Shown: piece after piece, positions 1 to 7,677 of the stretch
Position numbering within the stretch: position 1 is the stretch's first letter
How the letters are laid out: every line of letters begins with the position of its first letter
From: Candidatus Dormiibacter spiritus
GTDB lineage: Bacteria; Chloroflexota; Dormibacteria; Dormibacterales; Dormibacteraceae
Assembly: GCA_003244185.1 (NCBI GenBank)
Contig: QHBT01000015.1
Coordinates: 1-38,443, forward strand
Length of the DNA stretch: 38,443 nucleotides
Direction: 5' to 3'
Position numbers and translations under genes: made by a program
The notes under the pieces: model-generated
What the model saw: only the letters and a program-made list of their open reading frames with translations
What the model was told of the DNA's origin: nothing
The model's database searches: none

Positions 1-4
1 CCAC

Positions 5-481
5 TTGACAGGACGTGGCCCCCAGGCGCCGCAGCAAGTCAACAGCCATGCTCATCCCCGGTTACTGGAGCGCCGGCACGAAAAGCCACCGCTGCGCTCC
101 GATGAAACCGTGGGTTTCAACGGGCGCCTGGGCGCGTTGATCACAAAGGGGGTGGGCACGATGTGGGCCTTCTACGCCGCTGCCCTCTTCATGGCCGTCT
201 GGATGGCTGCCGCACTCTTTGGCCCGCTGCGGGCGATTGATCCCTATCCCTTCTCCTTCCTGCTCTTTCTGGGCAACATAGTGCAGCTGCTCCTGATGTT
301 CGTGATCATGGTTGGGCAGCAGGTCCTGGGCGCGGCCAACGACAAGCGCGCGGTGCAGACGTATAAGGATGCCGAAGCGATCCTACGCGAGTGCCTTCTG
401 CTCCAGACACATCTGGCGGACCAGGATCAGATCCTGCAGGAGGTCATGGCCCAGGTCCGGCCGCCCGCCCAGCGCGGCTGA
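5..481 (+). CDS. DUF1003-family membrane protein
   Basis: The protein contains two hydrophobic segments, roughly residues 52-72 and 80-105, separated by a short loop with an Asp-Pro-Tyr-Pro-Phe motif. They are followed by a hydrophilic helix with the pattern ANDKRAVQTYKDAEAIL. This layout, two helices around a D-P-Y-P-F loop and then a charged A-x-D/N-x-R-A helix, is typical of DUF1003 proteins, inner-membrane proteins of unknown function. The recognisable domain begins near residue 39 (FNGRLGALITKGVGTMW). The N-terminus is uncertain. TTG at 5 is the first possible start in the window, GTG at 110 would begin right at the conserved domain, and the gene could also begin before the window. Neither start has a good ribosome site. 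The gene ends 39 bp before the convergent small gene at 521. Confidence 0.7.
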   Translation: MTGRGPQAPQQVNSHAHPRLLERRHEKPPLRSDETVGFNGRLGALITKGVGTMWAFYAAALFMAVWMAAALFGPLRAIDPYPFSFLLFLGNIVQLLLMFVIMVGQQVLGAANDKRAVQTYKDAEAILRECLLLQTHLADQDQILQEVMAQVRPPAQRG

Positions 482-520
482 ACCGGGCAGCCCGAAGGGA
501 ACCGACAGGAACGTCCTCGT

Positions 521-676
521 CTAGATGCGGCCGCCGGTTCCTCGGGAGAGCCGGGCCTCCTCATCGGCGCTGAAGCTGCCGAGCGAGACCCAGCGCTTCA
601 GGGCCGGGCGCATGCGCTCGGGCAGACCGACGCTGGCTCGGCGCCAGATGACCTCGGGCAGGCTGAGTTCGATCAT
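521..676 (-). CDS. 51-aa small protein of unknown function
   Basis: I do not recognise this 51-residue protein. The ATG at 676 is preceded by a strong ribosome-binding site (GCGGAGGAAACACA then ATG), one of the best in the window, so it is probably translated. The sequence opens MIELSLPEVIWRRASVGLPERM, is rich in Arg and Glu, and has no membrane segment or Cys motif. A perfect TATAAT -10 hexamer lies upstream on the minus strand at 717-722, inside a palindrome shared with the divergent CGNR regulator gene at 778. That arrangement suggests the regulator controls it. A longer start at 709 is possible but would ignore the strong ribosome site. Confidence 0.6.
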   Translation of the reverse strand: MIELSLPEVIWRRASVGLPERMRPALKRWVSLGSFSADEEARLSRGTGGRI

Positions 677-712
677 TGTGTTTCCTCCGCTAACCGTCGT
701 ACTTGACACGAT

Positions 713-725
713 GGTTATTATAACC
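713..725. promoter_or_regulatory. 13-bp perfect palindrome, putative operator
   Basis: GGTTATTATAACC is a perfect 6-bp inverted repeat around one central base. It sits in the spacer of the rightward promoter at 703-731 and contains the leftward TATAAT (717-722). One dimer bound here could regulate the CGNR regulator gene and the 51-aa gene together. Autoregulation by the CGNR protein is inference. Confidence 0.55.
717..722 (-). promoter_or_regulatory. Minus-strand -10 box (TATAAT) for the 51-aa gene
   Basis: The minus strand reads a perfect TATAAT about 40 nt before the ATG at 676. I see no good -35 hexamer 16-19 bp upstream, so the promoter may be weak or need activation. It overlaps the palindrome at 713-725. 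Confidence 0.45.
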
Positions 726-777
726 TACAAATCAGTTTGGCTGGTGACGCTTTGGTGGTAATCTGCCGGCAGAAGGA

Positions 778-1347
778 ATGACCACATCTAAAGAACCCCC
801 AGCAGCCGGCCTTGTGGCAGCCTTTGTGAACACGCTCGACCGGGAGGAGGGCCGCGACGAGCTGGCGACCCCCGCCGAGCTTGCGGCTTGGTTCCGCGGC
901 CGGGGCTTACTCGCCGCTGAAGTGGCGACGAGTGCCGCTGACGTCAAGCGGGCCGCCGGTCTCCGAGAGGGCCTGCGCGAGCTGCTGCTCGTGAACAACG
1001 GGGCGGGGCAGGTCGACCGGGATTTGAGCGCCCTCAATCGATACGCAGACGAGGCTTGCGCGCGCTTCCAACTGCGCTTTGAGGGGCCTGATTTTGCCTT
1101 GAGGCCGCTCGCCGCGGGATTCGACGCGGCCCTGGCGCAGATCCTGCTGGGGGTCGGCCAGGCGGTCGCCGACGGCAGCTGGGTGCGATTGAAGGCGTGC
1201 GCCGACGAAGCTTGCCAGTATGTCTTCTTTGACCAGTCGCGAAATCGGGCAGGCCACTGGTGCAGCATGCGCAGCTGTGGCAATCGAGCCAAGGCCAGAC
1301 AGTTCCGCGCCCGCCGGCGGGCTCAGGCGGCAGCGCCGAGCCGTTAG
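778..1347 (+). CDS. CGNR zinc-finger (ABATE domain) transcriptional regulator
   Basis: This 189-residue protein has the two-part structure of CGNR regulators. The N-terminal ABATE-like domain (about 11-130) starts with the family pattern L-x-x-x-F-V-N-T-L at 12-20 and is proposed to bind a ligand. The C-terminal zinc finger has C141, C146, C162 and C167, with C167-G-N-R170 giving the family its name. A basic tail (AKARQFRARRR) follows, fitting DNA binding. The ligand cannot be predicted. A purine-rich GAAGGA directly abuts the ATG, too close for a normal ribosome site, but the conserved FVNTL begins at residue 16, so a later start is unlikely. The gene has its own promoter and diverges from the 51-aa gene across a palindrome, which suggests autoregulation. 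Confidence 0.85.
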   Translation: MTTSKEPPAAGLVAAFVNTLDREEGRDELATPAELAAWFRGRGLLAAEVATSAADVKRAAGLREGLRELLLVNNGAGQVDRDLSALNRYADEACARFQLRFEGPDFALRPLAAGFDAALAQILLGVGQAVADGSWVRLKACADEACQYVFFDQSRNRAGHWCSMRSCGNRAKARQFRARRRAQAAAPSR

Positions 1348-1385
1348 ATTCGTGTAGTGGCCTGGGACCGAAGGTCATAGCATCT

Positions 1386-2141
1386 GTGGTTCCTGACGGG
1401 CCACCGTTGAGCGCGGCCGCGGCAAAAAGCCGGCGCGCCCGGTGCCTGCGCGCTGTTACCTTCGACTTCTGGGGCACGCTCATATGGCCGGAATCGGCCC
1501 TGCAAGCTCGTGCCGCGGCGGTGGCTGCCCACCTGGGCGTCGAGGAAGCGGAAGTTGCTCGGGCCATTGAGAGCGCCTTCCTGCTGCACACCGAAACTTG
1601 GCGGTCGGGCCGGGAGTTCGGCCTCAACGGTCTGATCCAGCACTTAAGGCAGCAGTTCGAGATCAGCTCGCCCGCGGAGCTGCGCTCGGTCATTGCGGCG
1701 CCCCAGCTGCTATCGGCCAGCCGGCCGGCCCCGCATGTCGCGGAAGCTCTGACGGAGCTGCGGGCCGCGGGACTCCGCCTAGGGGTCGTGAGCGACACAG
1801 GATTCTCGCCGGGCACCACCCTCCGCCAACTGCTGTCCGAGCACAGTCTGCTGGATAAGTTCGAGCCTTCGGCGCTGGCCTTCTCCGATGAGGTGGGGGT
1901 GCCGAAACCGGCGGCCACAATCTTTCAGGCCGCTCTAGTTGGACTTGGCACCCTGCCGGAGGAAACTGCTCATGTCGGCGATCTACGGTTTACCGACGTG
2001 GTCGGGGCGCGCGCGCTGGGCATGATGACGGTGCGCTACCGCGGCTGCCACGACGACCTGGCCGGCGCCGAGGCGGACATGATTGTGGACGATTTGAGTC
2101 AGTTACCTTCTCTGCTTCTGGAAGCCGCGAGAGGCAACTAG
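1386..2141 (+). CDS. HAD-superfamily hydrolase with D-x-W motif I
   Basis: The four HAD motifs are present: the Asp nucleophile in TFDFWGTL (D27 from the GTG start), a Ser/Thr motif in GVVSDTGFSPG, Lys in GVPKPAATIF, and the acidic GDLRFTDVVGA. The second motif-I residue, Asp in classical phosphatases, is Trp here (D-F-W-G-T-L). Haloacid dehalogenases carry Tyr at this place, so phosphatase activity should not be assumed. A helical cap spans about residues 40-120. The start is uncertain: GTG at 1386 or TTG at 1407, both just before the first strand. An AAGG lies 11 nt upstream of 1386. It follows the CGNR gene by 38 bp and may be co-transcribed with it. Substrate unknown. Confidence 0.8.
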   Translation: MVPDGPPLSAAAAKSRRARCLRAVTFDFWGTLIWPESALQARAAAVAAHLGVEEAEVARAIESAFLLHTETWRSGREFGLNGLIQHLRQQFEISSPAELRSVIAAPQLLSASRPAPHVAEALTELRAAGLRLGVVSDTGFSPGTTLRQLLSEHSLLDKFEPSALAFSDEVGVPKPAATIFQAALVGLGTLPEETAHVGDLRFTDVVGARALGMMTVRYRGCHDDLAGAEADMIVDDLSQLPSLLLEAARGN

Positions 2142-2144
2142 ACT
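2139..2144 (+). promoter_or_regulatory. -10 box (TAGACT) of a leaderless MoxR-operon transcript
   Basis: TAGACT is followed by exactly 7 nt and then the GTG at 2152, so transcription would start at or next to the start codon. There is no Shine-Dalgarno before this GTG. The same arrangement recurs elsewhere in the window. No convincing -35 is visible. Confidence 0.45.
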
Positions 2145-2151
2145 CAGCGGC

Positions 2152-3000
2152 GTGAGCTCTTCTGAGCTGCGACGGCGGTGGCCGGCCGTGGCCGGTCTGG
2201 TGTTCCTGCTGCTCTTGGTAGGGCTGGCCAGCCGCCCTGACGGCCTGAACCCGGTGCCGGTGGGAGCCCGCGTCGGAGGCCTAATTGTGGACACCGCGTT
2301 CTACCTCCTGCTAGTAGTTCTGCCGCTGGGCTTGGCAGGACTCATCTGGCTGCTTCACACCCGCCCGGACGAAGCGCCGCTGCAGCTGGAGCGGCAGCGC
2401 CGCCACTGGCTGCTCCCGATTCTCAGCGGCCTCGCTCTGGTGGTCATCCTCTGGCTGCGGCCGGCCCGGTTGTTTCATCTGCCCGGCTTCTTGGGCGCCG
2501 GCGGAGCCGGGCTGCTCGGGGGGGCAACCGGAACGGTGTTGGGCGGTCAGGGAGGGGGCGGCTTCGACTGGCCTGCCGCGCTCATCGCGGCATGCGTCAT
2601 AACGGTCTCGGGCTACCTGGCCTGGCGAGCCCTGCGGACGCCTTCCGTGCCCGCGCGTCGGGCAGCAGAGGCCGTATACCAGGCGCTGAGCGATGCGCTG
2701 GAGCTGAACGACGATGGCGCCGGCACTGCGGATCCCCGCACAGCCGTGATCCGGGCCTGGATCACCGTGGAGGCCGTCTTCCGCGCCCACGGCGTTCCGC
2801 GCCAGCCGTCTGAGGCGCCGTTTGAATATGCGCGCCGGGCGCCGGCGCGGACGGGAGTCAGCGCGGCGCCGCTGGAGCGGCTGGCCGAGCTCTACGAGTG
2901 GGCGCGGTTCTCGACTCACGACGTGAGTGACGACATGCGTGTCCGCGCCCTGACCGGACTGCGCTCGATCCGGGAGGAGCTGGTCAGTGCGGCGGTCTGA
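2152..3000 (+). CDS. DUF4129-domain membrane protein (MoxR operon)
   Basis: The 282-residue protein has four likely membrane helices (about 12-28, 45-66, 85-104 and 137-156), with a Gly-rich loop before the last, then a cytosolic domain. Residues 175-280 match DUF4129, with the pattern AVIRAWITVEAVFRAHGVPRQPSEAPFEYARRA and a final helix AELYEWARFS. DUF4129 is commonly found at the C-terminus of transglutaminase-like membrane proteins encoded beside MoxR and DUF58 genes. Here it stands alone, without the transglutaminase core. It is the first gene of a five-gene co-oriented operon, with the next start inside its last codons. The exact role is unknown. The GTG at 2152 is supported by the -10 box 7 nt upstream. 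Confidence 0.75.
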   Translation: MSSSELRRRWPAVAGLVFLLLLVGLASRPDGLNPVPVGARVGGLIVDTAFYLLLVVLPLGLAGLIWLLHTRPDEAPLQLERQRRHWLLPILSGLALVVILWLRPARLFHLPGFLGAGGAGLLGGATGTVLGGQGGGGFDWPAALIAACVITVSGYLAWRALRTPSVPARRAAEAVYQALSDALELNDDGAGTADPRTAVIRAWITVEAVFRAHGVPRQPSEAPFEYARRAPARTGVSAAPLERLAELYEWARFSTHDVSDDMRVRALTGLRSIREELVSAAV

Positions 3001-3514
3001 GCGCGGCGGGCGCAGGCTCTGGGGCCTCCTGGCCACGGCCTTGCTCATCACCATCGTGGTAGGGGCCGCCGAAGCGGCAGGAGCTCCCTACGGCGGGGTG
3101 GTGATCAGGCTCTGGCTGGTGGCCCTCGGCGGCCTTGCCGTCTGGGCTCTCGCCAGCGCGGCCGTCGGGGGCTGGACCTACGCTGATCCACCGCGGCGCC
3201 GCTTCTTCCGCTCGCGGCCGAACCTGCAGCAGGTGCCTGATCTAGTCTCTCTCGAGCACGCAATCGAGTTCTCGCGGGCCACCGCCTTCGACCTCCACTA
3301 CCGCTTGCGGCCGAGACTCGTGAAGCTGGCCGAGGAGCGGTTCGCAGCCAAGGGTCTGGACCCTCGGACGCGGCCCGCCGCCTGCCGGGCCCGGGTCGGC
3401 GACGAGGCGTGGGAGATATTGCGCCCGGACATGCCGGCGCCGCCCCGGCGGGGTGGGCCGGGCATCCCGCTGAACACACTGCGGCGAGTGGTGGAGCGGC
3501 TCGATGCCATCTGA
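2987..3514 (+). CDS. Small membrane protein of the MoxR operon
   Basis: This 175-residue protein has a basic N-terminus, two membrane helices (about 10-32 and 38-62), and a soluble C-terminal half rich in Arg and Pro. I recognise no named domain. The GTG start overlaps the end of the DUF4129 gene by 14 nt, and GGGAGGAG lies 7 nt upstream, a strong ribosome site that fixes the start. Its stop overlaps the moxR start by 11 nt. The location between a DUF4129 protein and MoxR suggests a membrane part of the same complex. Proteins at this position in MoxR operons are poorly conserved in sequence. Confidence 0.7.
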   Translation: MRRSERGGRRLWGLLATALLITIVVGAAEAAGAPYGGVVIRLWLVALGGLAVWALASAAVGGWTYADPPRRRFFRSRPNLQQVPDLVSLEHAIEFSRATAFDLHYRLRPRLVKLAEERFAAKGLDPRTRPAACRARVGDEAWEILRPDMPAPPRRGGPGIPLNTLRRVVERLDAI

Positions 3515-4475
3515 GGTGGCGCGGCTCTCGAACTCCGAAGCGACCGACCTGGCGAGCCGGATCCTTGACGCGGTCCAGCTCTCGGTGGTGGGCAAGAGGC
3601 AGGCGCTGGAGCTGATGCTGCTGGGGCTGCTCACCGGCGGGCACGTGCTGATCGAGGACTTTCCGGGACTGGCGAAGACGCTCATGGCGCGTTCTCTGGC
3701 CCAGGTGCTGGGAGTTCAATTCAAGCGCGTTCAGTTCACGCCCGACCTGATGCCCTCCGATGTGACAGGTTCCACCATCTTCAATCCCCAGACTTTGCAG
3801 TTCGAGTTCCGGCCGGGACCTATCTTCACCAACATCCTGCTGGCGGACGAGATCAACCGGGCGCCGGCCAAGACTCAGGCGGCTCTGCTCGAGGCGATGC
3901 AGGAAGGCCAGGTCACTGTTGACGGCCGTTCACATCCTCTCCCTGAGCTTTTCACAGTGCTGGCGACACAGAACCCCATCGAGTACGAGGGAACCTACCC
4001 GCTGCCCGAAGCGCAGCTGGATCGCTTCCTGCTCCGCATCGCCGTCGGGTATCCGGCGCCCGAGGAAGAACTGGAGGTGCTGAGGCGGCGGATCGAGCGC
4101 CGGCGGGATGAGCTGCCCCTGGACGCAATCAGCGGGCAGGTTCAGGTGCTGGCGCTGCGCGAAGTGATCGAGCGCGTGCACGTCGACGAAGGGCTGAGCC
4201 GCTATGTCGTCGCGCTGGTGGGCGCCACCCGCTCCAGCCCCCGGCTCCAGGTGGGGGCGAGCCCGCGTGGCTCCCTGGCCCTCCTGAAGCTGTCTCGCGG
4301 CCTGGCCCTGCTGCGAGGCCGCGACTTCGTGGTCCCGGAGGACGTGAAAGCGCTGGCGGTGCCCGCGCTGGCCCACCGGCTCACCCTGAAGCCGGAGCTG
4401 TGGGTCCAGCGACTGCAGCCGGAAGACGTGGTCCGCGAGTGTCTGGAGAGCGCGCCGGCGCCCCCTCCCGATTGA
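3504..4475 (+). CDS. MoxR-family AAA+ ATPase
   Basis: This is a 323-residue AAA+ ATPase of the MoxR type, a chaperone-like motor thought to mature or insert factors into partner proteins, often von Willebrand A-type proteins such as the DUF58 protein encoded next. The Walker A region is EDFPGLAKT at 51-59 with K58. The usual first Gly is replaced, as is common in MoxR proteins, and here it is Asp52. Walker B is [11 protein letters not shown] with D115 and E116. Sensor 1 is in [23 protein letters not shown], the most diagnostic MoxR stretch. The C-terminal lid includes [17 protein letters not shown] lies 7 nt before the ATG. The stop TGA overlaps the TTG start of the next gene. Confidence 0.93.
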   Translation: MPSEVARLSNSEATDLASRILDAVQLSVVGKRQALELMLLGLLTGGHVLIEDFPGLAKTLMARSLAQVLGVQFKRVQFTPDLMPSDVTGSTIFNPQTLQFEFRPGPIFTNILLADEINRAPAKTQAALLEAMQEGQVTVDGRSHPLPELFTVLATQNPIEYEGTYPLPEAQLDRFLLRIAVGYPAPEEELEVLRRRIERRRDELPLDAISGQVQVLALREVIERVHVDEGLSRYVVALVGATRSSPRLQVGASPRGSLALLKLSRGLALLRGRDFVVPEDVKALAVPALAHRLTLKPELWVQRLQPEDVVRECLESAPAPPPD

Positions 4476-5761
4476 GCCGCCCAGCCGCCCGCGTCGTCGC
4501 CTCACGGCGGCTGGCCGTCTACCTCGGCATCGGCGCGGCCGGCTTGCTGACCGCCGTGCTCTTCGGCCGCCCGGAGGCTGTGGCCGTCGTGGTGCCGCTG
4601 TTGCTGCTGCCCGCGCTGAGTCTGGCGGCGGCGGGATCGCCGCAGCTGAGCATCGCCATCAGCCAGGCGCGCGAGCGGGCAATCGAGGGCAGCGAGGTGG
4701 AGTTGTCGGTATCCCTGGAAGCCAGCCGGCCGCTGTGGGGCCTTCGCTCGGAGCTGCGAGTTGGTCGTGAGGTGACGGCCCGACCCTTGGGCCCGTCGGT
4801 CAGCGAGCTGCGGCCCGGAGCGGCGGCTGAACTGCGCTGGGCGCTCACCTGCCAGCGCTGGGGCGGCCGGCGGGGCGGCACGCTGGGCATCTCGGCCCAG
4901 GATCGGCTGGGTCTGTTCCGCTACCACTGGGCCGAACTGCGGCTGCCAGGACTCCGCATCTATCCCGCCGCCGACAAGCTGCGGCGTCTCATTCCGCCGG
5001 CGCGACCGCAGATGTCTGCCGGCGACGACGTTTCCAACCTGCGGGGCGACGGCATCGAGTTCGGCGGCATCCGCCAGTTTCTGCCCGGGGACCGGGTCCG
5101 GCACGTCAACTGGCGGGCAACCGCACGGCGGGGATCGCTGCAGGTGAACGAGCTCAGACCGGAGAGAAACGCTGACGTGGTCATCTTCCTCGACACCTTC
5201 ACGGAGCTGGAGCTGGGCAAAGAAAATAGCCTGGATCGTGCCGTCCGAGCAGCCGGCTCGATCGCCGGCACCTACCTGCGCAGCCGCGATCGCGTGGGCC
5301 TGATCGGCTTCGGCGGCACGCTGCGCTGGCTGGCTCCGGGGTTGGGAGAGCGGCAGGCCTATCGAATAGCCGATTCCCTGATCGAAAGCGAGGTGATCTT
5401 CAGCTACGCGTGGAAGGGACTCGAGGTCATCCCGCCGCGAACGCTGCCGCCCGGAGCGCTGGTCGTCGCAGTCACTCCCCTGCTGGATGAGAGAAGCCTT
5501 CGGGCGCTGCTGGATCTGGGCGGCCGCGGCCACGACCTGGTGGTGCTGGAGGTGTCCCCGCTCGACTTTCTGGCACCTGCCCACGATGAGCCCGCGCTCT
5601 TGGCCAGGCGTCTGTGGGAGATGGAGCGGCAGGCGCTGCGCACAAGCTTTGTGAGCGTTGGCGTGCCGGTCGTGCGCTGGGACGCCGATCGGCCGCTGGC
5701 CGCGCCGCTGCTTGCCGCTTCTCGCTTCCGCCGGGAGCGGCGGCTGGTGGCGCCGAGGTGA
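4472..5761 (+). CDS. DUF58-domain protein (MoxR partner, vWA-like fold)
   Basis: The 429-residue protein has two membrane helices near residues 15-50, a beta-rich extracytoplasmic or linker section, then the DUF58 signature. The core motif lies around residues 190-230: [20 protein letters not shown], with the typical G-D-x-x-R-x-x-N-W-x-x-x-A-R pattern. It is followed by a vWA-like stretch ([14 protein letters not shown]) in which the metal-site DxSxS is degraded to DTF. DUF58 proteins are regular partners of MoxR ATPases. The likely start is TTG at 4472, whose TTGA overlaps the moxR TGA, giving translational coupling. The open frame also runs back to 4400 with no family support. The stop overlaps the next gene in the same manner (GTGA). 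Confidence 0.85.
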   Translation: MSRPAARVVASRRLAVYLGIGAAGLLTAVLFGRPEAVAVVVPLLLLPALSLAAAGSPQLSIAISQARERAIEGSEVELSVSLEASRPLWGLRSELRVGREVTARPLGPSVSELRPGAAAELRWALTCQRWGGRRGGTLGISAQDRLGLFRYHWAELRLPGLRIYPAADKLRRLIPPARPQMSAGDDVSNLRGDGIEFGGIRQFLPGDRVRHVNWRATARRGSLQVNELRPERNADVVIFLDTFTELELGKENSLDRAVRAAGSIAGTYLRSRDRVGLIGFGGTLRWLAPGLGERQAYRIADSLIESEVIFSYAWKGLEVIPPRTLPPGALVVAVTPLLDERSLRALLDLGGRGHDLVVLEVSPLDFLAPAHDEPALLARRLWEMERQALRTSFVSVGVPVVRWDADRPLAAPLLAASRFRRERRLVAPR

Positions 5762-6276
5762 GCCGCTGGCAGCTCTCCGCCCTGGCGGGCGCACTTGTCC
5801 TGGGCGCTGCGCTGACCGTGTTGCCAGTGGCGCTGGGCGGACTGTCGCCAGCAGTGGCGATCTTCTGCGGCGGGCCGGCGCTGTTCTTCTTCGCCCTGGC
5901 GATGAGCAGGATCTGGCCTGCCGCCCTCTGGCCCGCTCTTGTGCTGCTGGCCACCAAGCAGCTCCTGGCCGCCGTGCTGAGTGATGCGGTCGTCATCGAT
6001 GCGCCGCTGCGGGGCGCCGCTCTGCTCTGGTTCGCTGAGCTGGCCTGGCTGGCCGGCCAGCCGCCGGGCCTGCCGCCGCCTCGCGCTCAGCTGCTGGCCG
6101 GGGCGATGGTGGGGCTGGTCGGGGCAGCGTTGGGTTGGTTGGTGCTGGCCCTGGCCAGCGTGCCGCTCGCCGGCGGGCCGCTCCTGACAGGTGCCGGTGT
6201 CGTGGCGGTGGTGGCGGTCTTCGCAGCGTTCCTCTGGCTCAACCGGAGCGGCCGGCCGGCCGAGGTGGACGGCTGA
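5758..6276 (+). CDS. Polytopic membrane protein, last gene of the MoxR operon
   Basis: This 172-residue protein is almost entirely hydrophobic, with five or six probable membrane helices, and ends in a short hydrophilic tail. No known family or catalytic motif is evident. The GTG at 5758 forms a GTGA overlap with the DUF58 stop, so it is probably coupled to that gene. As the end of the operon it may be the membrane platform for the MoxR-DUF58 system, but this is inferred only from position. The transglutaminase-like gene often seen in such operons is absent. Confidence 0.65.
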   Translation: MSRWQLSALAGALVLGAALTVLPVALGGLSPAVAIFCGGPALFFFALAMSRIWPAALWPALVLLATKQLLAAVLSDAVVIDAPLRGAALLWFAELAWLAGQPPGLPPPRAQLLAGAMVGLVGAALGWLVLALASVPLAGGPLLTGAGVVAVVAVFAAFLWLNRSGRPAEVDG

Positions 6277-6334
6277 CTCAGGCTGGGCCGTGGACAGGAC
6301 GCTTTCGCCAGGTCCGGCCGCATACTCAGGAGCC

Positions 6335-6832
6335 ATGGAGATCGAAGCGGTGATCGGGGACATCACGCAGGAGCGGGTGGACGCCATAGTCAACGCGGCC
6401 AACTCCAGCCTGCTCGGCGGCGGTGGCGTGGATGGCGCCATCCACCGCGCGGCCGGTCCGGAGCTGCTGGCGGCCTGTCGACAGCTGGGGGGCTGCTCGA
6501 CTGGCAATGCCAAGGCGACCCCCGGCTTCCGCCTGCCCGCCCGCTGGGTGATCCACGCGGTCGGGCCTGTGTGGCACGGTGGCGGGAGCGGCGAGGCCCA
6601 ATTGCTCGCCTCCTGCTACCGGCGGTCGCTCGAGCTGGCCGACGAGCTGGGCGCCCAAAGCGTCGCCTTCCCGGCCATCTCAACCGGGATCTATGGCTAC
6701 CCGAAGGAGGCGGCCGCCCGGGTAGCGGTCAGCACGCTCCGAGAGCCCTCAACCCAGGTGAAGCTCGCGCGGCTGGTCGCCTTCAGCCGGGACCAGCTGA
6801 ACCTTTACCAGGACCTGCTCGTCGCCGAGTAG
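6335..6832 (+). CDS. Macrodomain (ADP-ribose-binding) protein
   Basis: The 165-residue protein is a single macrodomain. Diagnostic parts are GDIT (8-11), [23 protein letters not shown] (the ADP-ribose-binding Asn and Gly-rich loop), [22 protein letters not shown], and [14 protein letters not shown] (the phosphate loop). This matches the O-acetyl-ADP-ribose deacetylase/YmdB-type group, which hydrolyses ADP-ribose-linked acyl groups or removes ADP-ribose from proteins. Which reaction applies here cannot be read from sequence. The ATG at 6335 has AGGAG 3 nt upstream, and [10 protein letters not shown] is the expected first strand, so the longer open frame from 6191 is rejected. It follows the MoxR operon by 58 bp on the same strand. 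Confidence 0.93.
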   Translation: MEIEAVIGDITQERVDAIVNAANSSLLGGGGVDGAIHRAAGPELLAACRQLGGCSTGNAKATPGFRLPARWVIHAVGPVWHGGGSGEAQLLASCYRRSLELADELGAQSVAFPAISTGIYGYPKEAAARVAVSTLREPSTQVKLARLVAFSRDQLNLYQDLLVAE

Positions 6833-6858
6833 CTCGCCAGAATTCGGGCCAGCAGGCC

Positions 6859-7041
6859 GATGAAAAAGGGCTTCGGGCCTCCGGCCTCGTCGGCGCCTTG
6901 GCGCCCACGCGGCCCATCTTCGGGCTTATTTTCTGTGCTCCTCGTTCACGCATCGTTCAGATGCGCTCACTCCGGTGCTCGAAAATGCACCCGAATCTGG
7001 ACCACCTGGATCGCCAAATCACTCGACGACTCTTTTTCATC
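6859..7041. repeat. Long imperfect palindromic intergenic element
   Basis: The region is bounded by a perfect 10-bp inverted repeat, GATGAAAAAG at 6859-6868 and CTTTTTCATC at 7032-7041. Inside, 44-nt arms (6911-6954 and 6960-7003) around a 5-nt loop GTTCA can be aligned without gaps with 26 of 44 complementary positions, in blocks: TTCGGG, ATTTTC, CGCATC. A GGCGCC-TT-GGCGCC hairpin lies in the left flank. It resembles a REP/MITE-like extragenic palindrome. It could form a large cruciform or RNA hairpin between the convergent genes ending at 6832 and 7048. The core TCACGCATC-loop-GATGCGCTC recurs at 36994-37014. Confidence 0.55.
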
Positions 7042-7047
7042 ACCCTG

Positions 7048-7677
7048 CTAGGCGCTGAAGAGCGTGATCGCCCCGCTCAGCAGGAGCACAGTGGTCCAGG
7101 CCAGGTCCAGGTTCAGCCAGCCCCTGCGCAGGAAGCCCAGACCGAGCTTCTCATAGACGACCACCGAGAGCACGCCCATCACCGTGACCATCGCTGCCAC
7201 GTGGACGGTGGCCGCCAGCGCCGCCGTGAGACCCAGCTGGCTCGGATTGGAAAAGTGGTCCCCGACCGGCAGGCCCAGCAGCACCGGGGCCAGCATCAGG
7301 CCAGCGCCATGTGCCGACGACATGAGGAACGACCAGGCGACCAGGCCCAGAGCGCCAACCCGCATCCCGAAGCCGCGGGGGTGCGCTCGGGGCCGGGCCA
7401 AGGTCCAGAGACCCACGGCGACCAGGGCCAGGGCGGCCACCAGCCGCACGGTGTGCGGCGGCACCAGCTGCTGGGTCAGGCCGATCGCCAGCAGGATCAG
7501 CACTATCGACATCTCGTGCCCGACCGCGATGGGCACCAGTGAGCCGAGCACTGCGCGCCGGCTGCTCTCCTGCAGCCCGCGGCCCACGGCAAACAGCCAG
7601 CCCATGCCCGGGTTGACACCGTGATAGGCGCCCAGTCCGATGAGCGCCAGCCACGGCCAGGCCTCGCCCCAGCTCAT
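7048..7677 (-). CDS. Polytopic membrane protein, NicO/UreH-like
   Basis: The 209-residue protein has about six membrane helices. Conserved-looking polar motifs sit within helices: GAYHGVNPGMGW (17-28), VGHEMS (53-58) and MSSAHGAG (near 120-127). Histidines next to small residues in membrane helices, in the H-G-x-N-P-G and G-H-E style, recall the NicO/UreH group of metal exporters and permeases, so a metal-transport role is possible. Assignment to that superfamily is tentative. The ATG at 7677 directly follows the TAG of the selenium-binding-protein gene (TAGATG), so the two are translationally coupled and may work together. It ends 6 bp from the palindromic element. Confidence 0.65.
   Translation of the reverse strand: MSWGEAWPWLALIGLGAYHGVNPGMGWLFAVGRGLQESSRRAVLGSLVPIAVGHEMSIVLILLAIGLTQQLVPPHTVRLVAALALVAVGLWTLARPRAHPRGFGMRVGALGLVAWSFLMSSAHGAGLMLAPVLLGLPVGDHFSNPSQLGLTAALAATVHVAAMVTVMGVLSVVVYEKLGLGFLRRGWLNLDLAWTTVLLLSGAITLFSA

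Larger units (their letters stand above)
703..731 (+). promoter_or_regulatory. Sigma70-type promoter of the CGNR regulator
   Basis: There is a consensus -35 TTGACA at 703-708, a 17-nt spacer, and TACAAA at 726-731 as -10 (4 of 6 consensus matches). The expected start of transcription is near 738, giving a leader of about 40 nt before the ATG at 778. The spacer contains the palindrome at 713-725, so a protein bound there would block this promoter. Confidence 0.6.

Noticed and set aside
1034..1918. 294-codon minus-strand frame across the regulator and HAD genes
   Set aside because: It spans two well-supported plus-strand genes and has Ser/Arg-rich shadow composition.
4502..5794. 430-codon minus-strand frame opposite the DUF58 gene
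   Set aside because: Gln/Arg-rich shadow of DUF58; no domain and no promoter or ribosome site.
6860..7051. 63-aa frame beginning MKKGFGPPASS in the intergenic element
   Set aside because: It lies entirely inside the palindromic element and has no ribosome site; the frame appears to be a by-product of the repeat.
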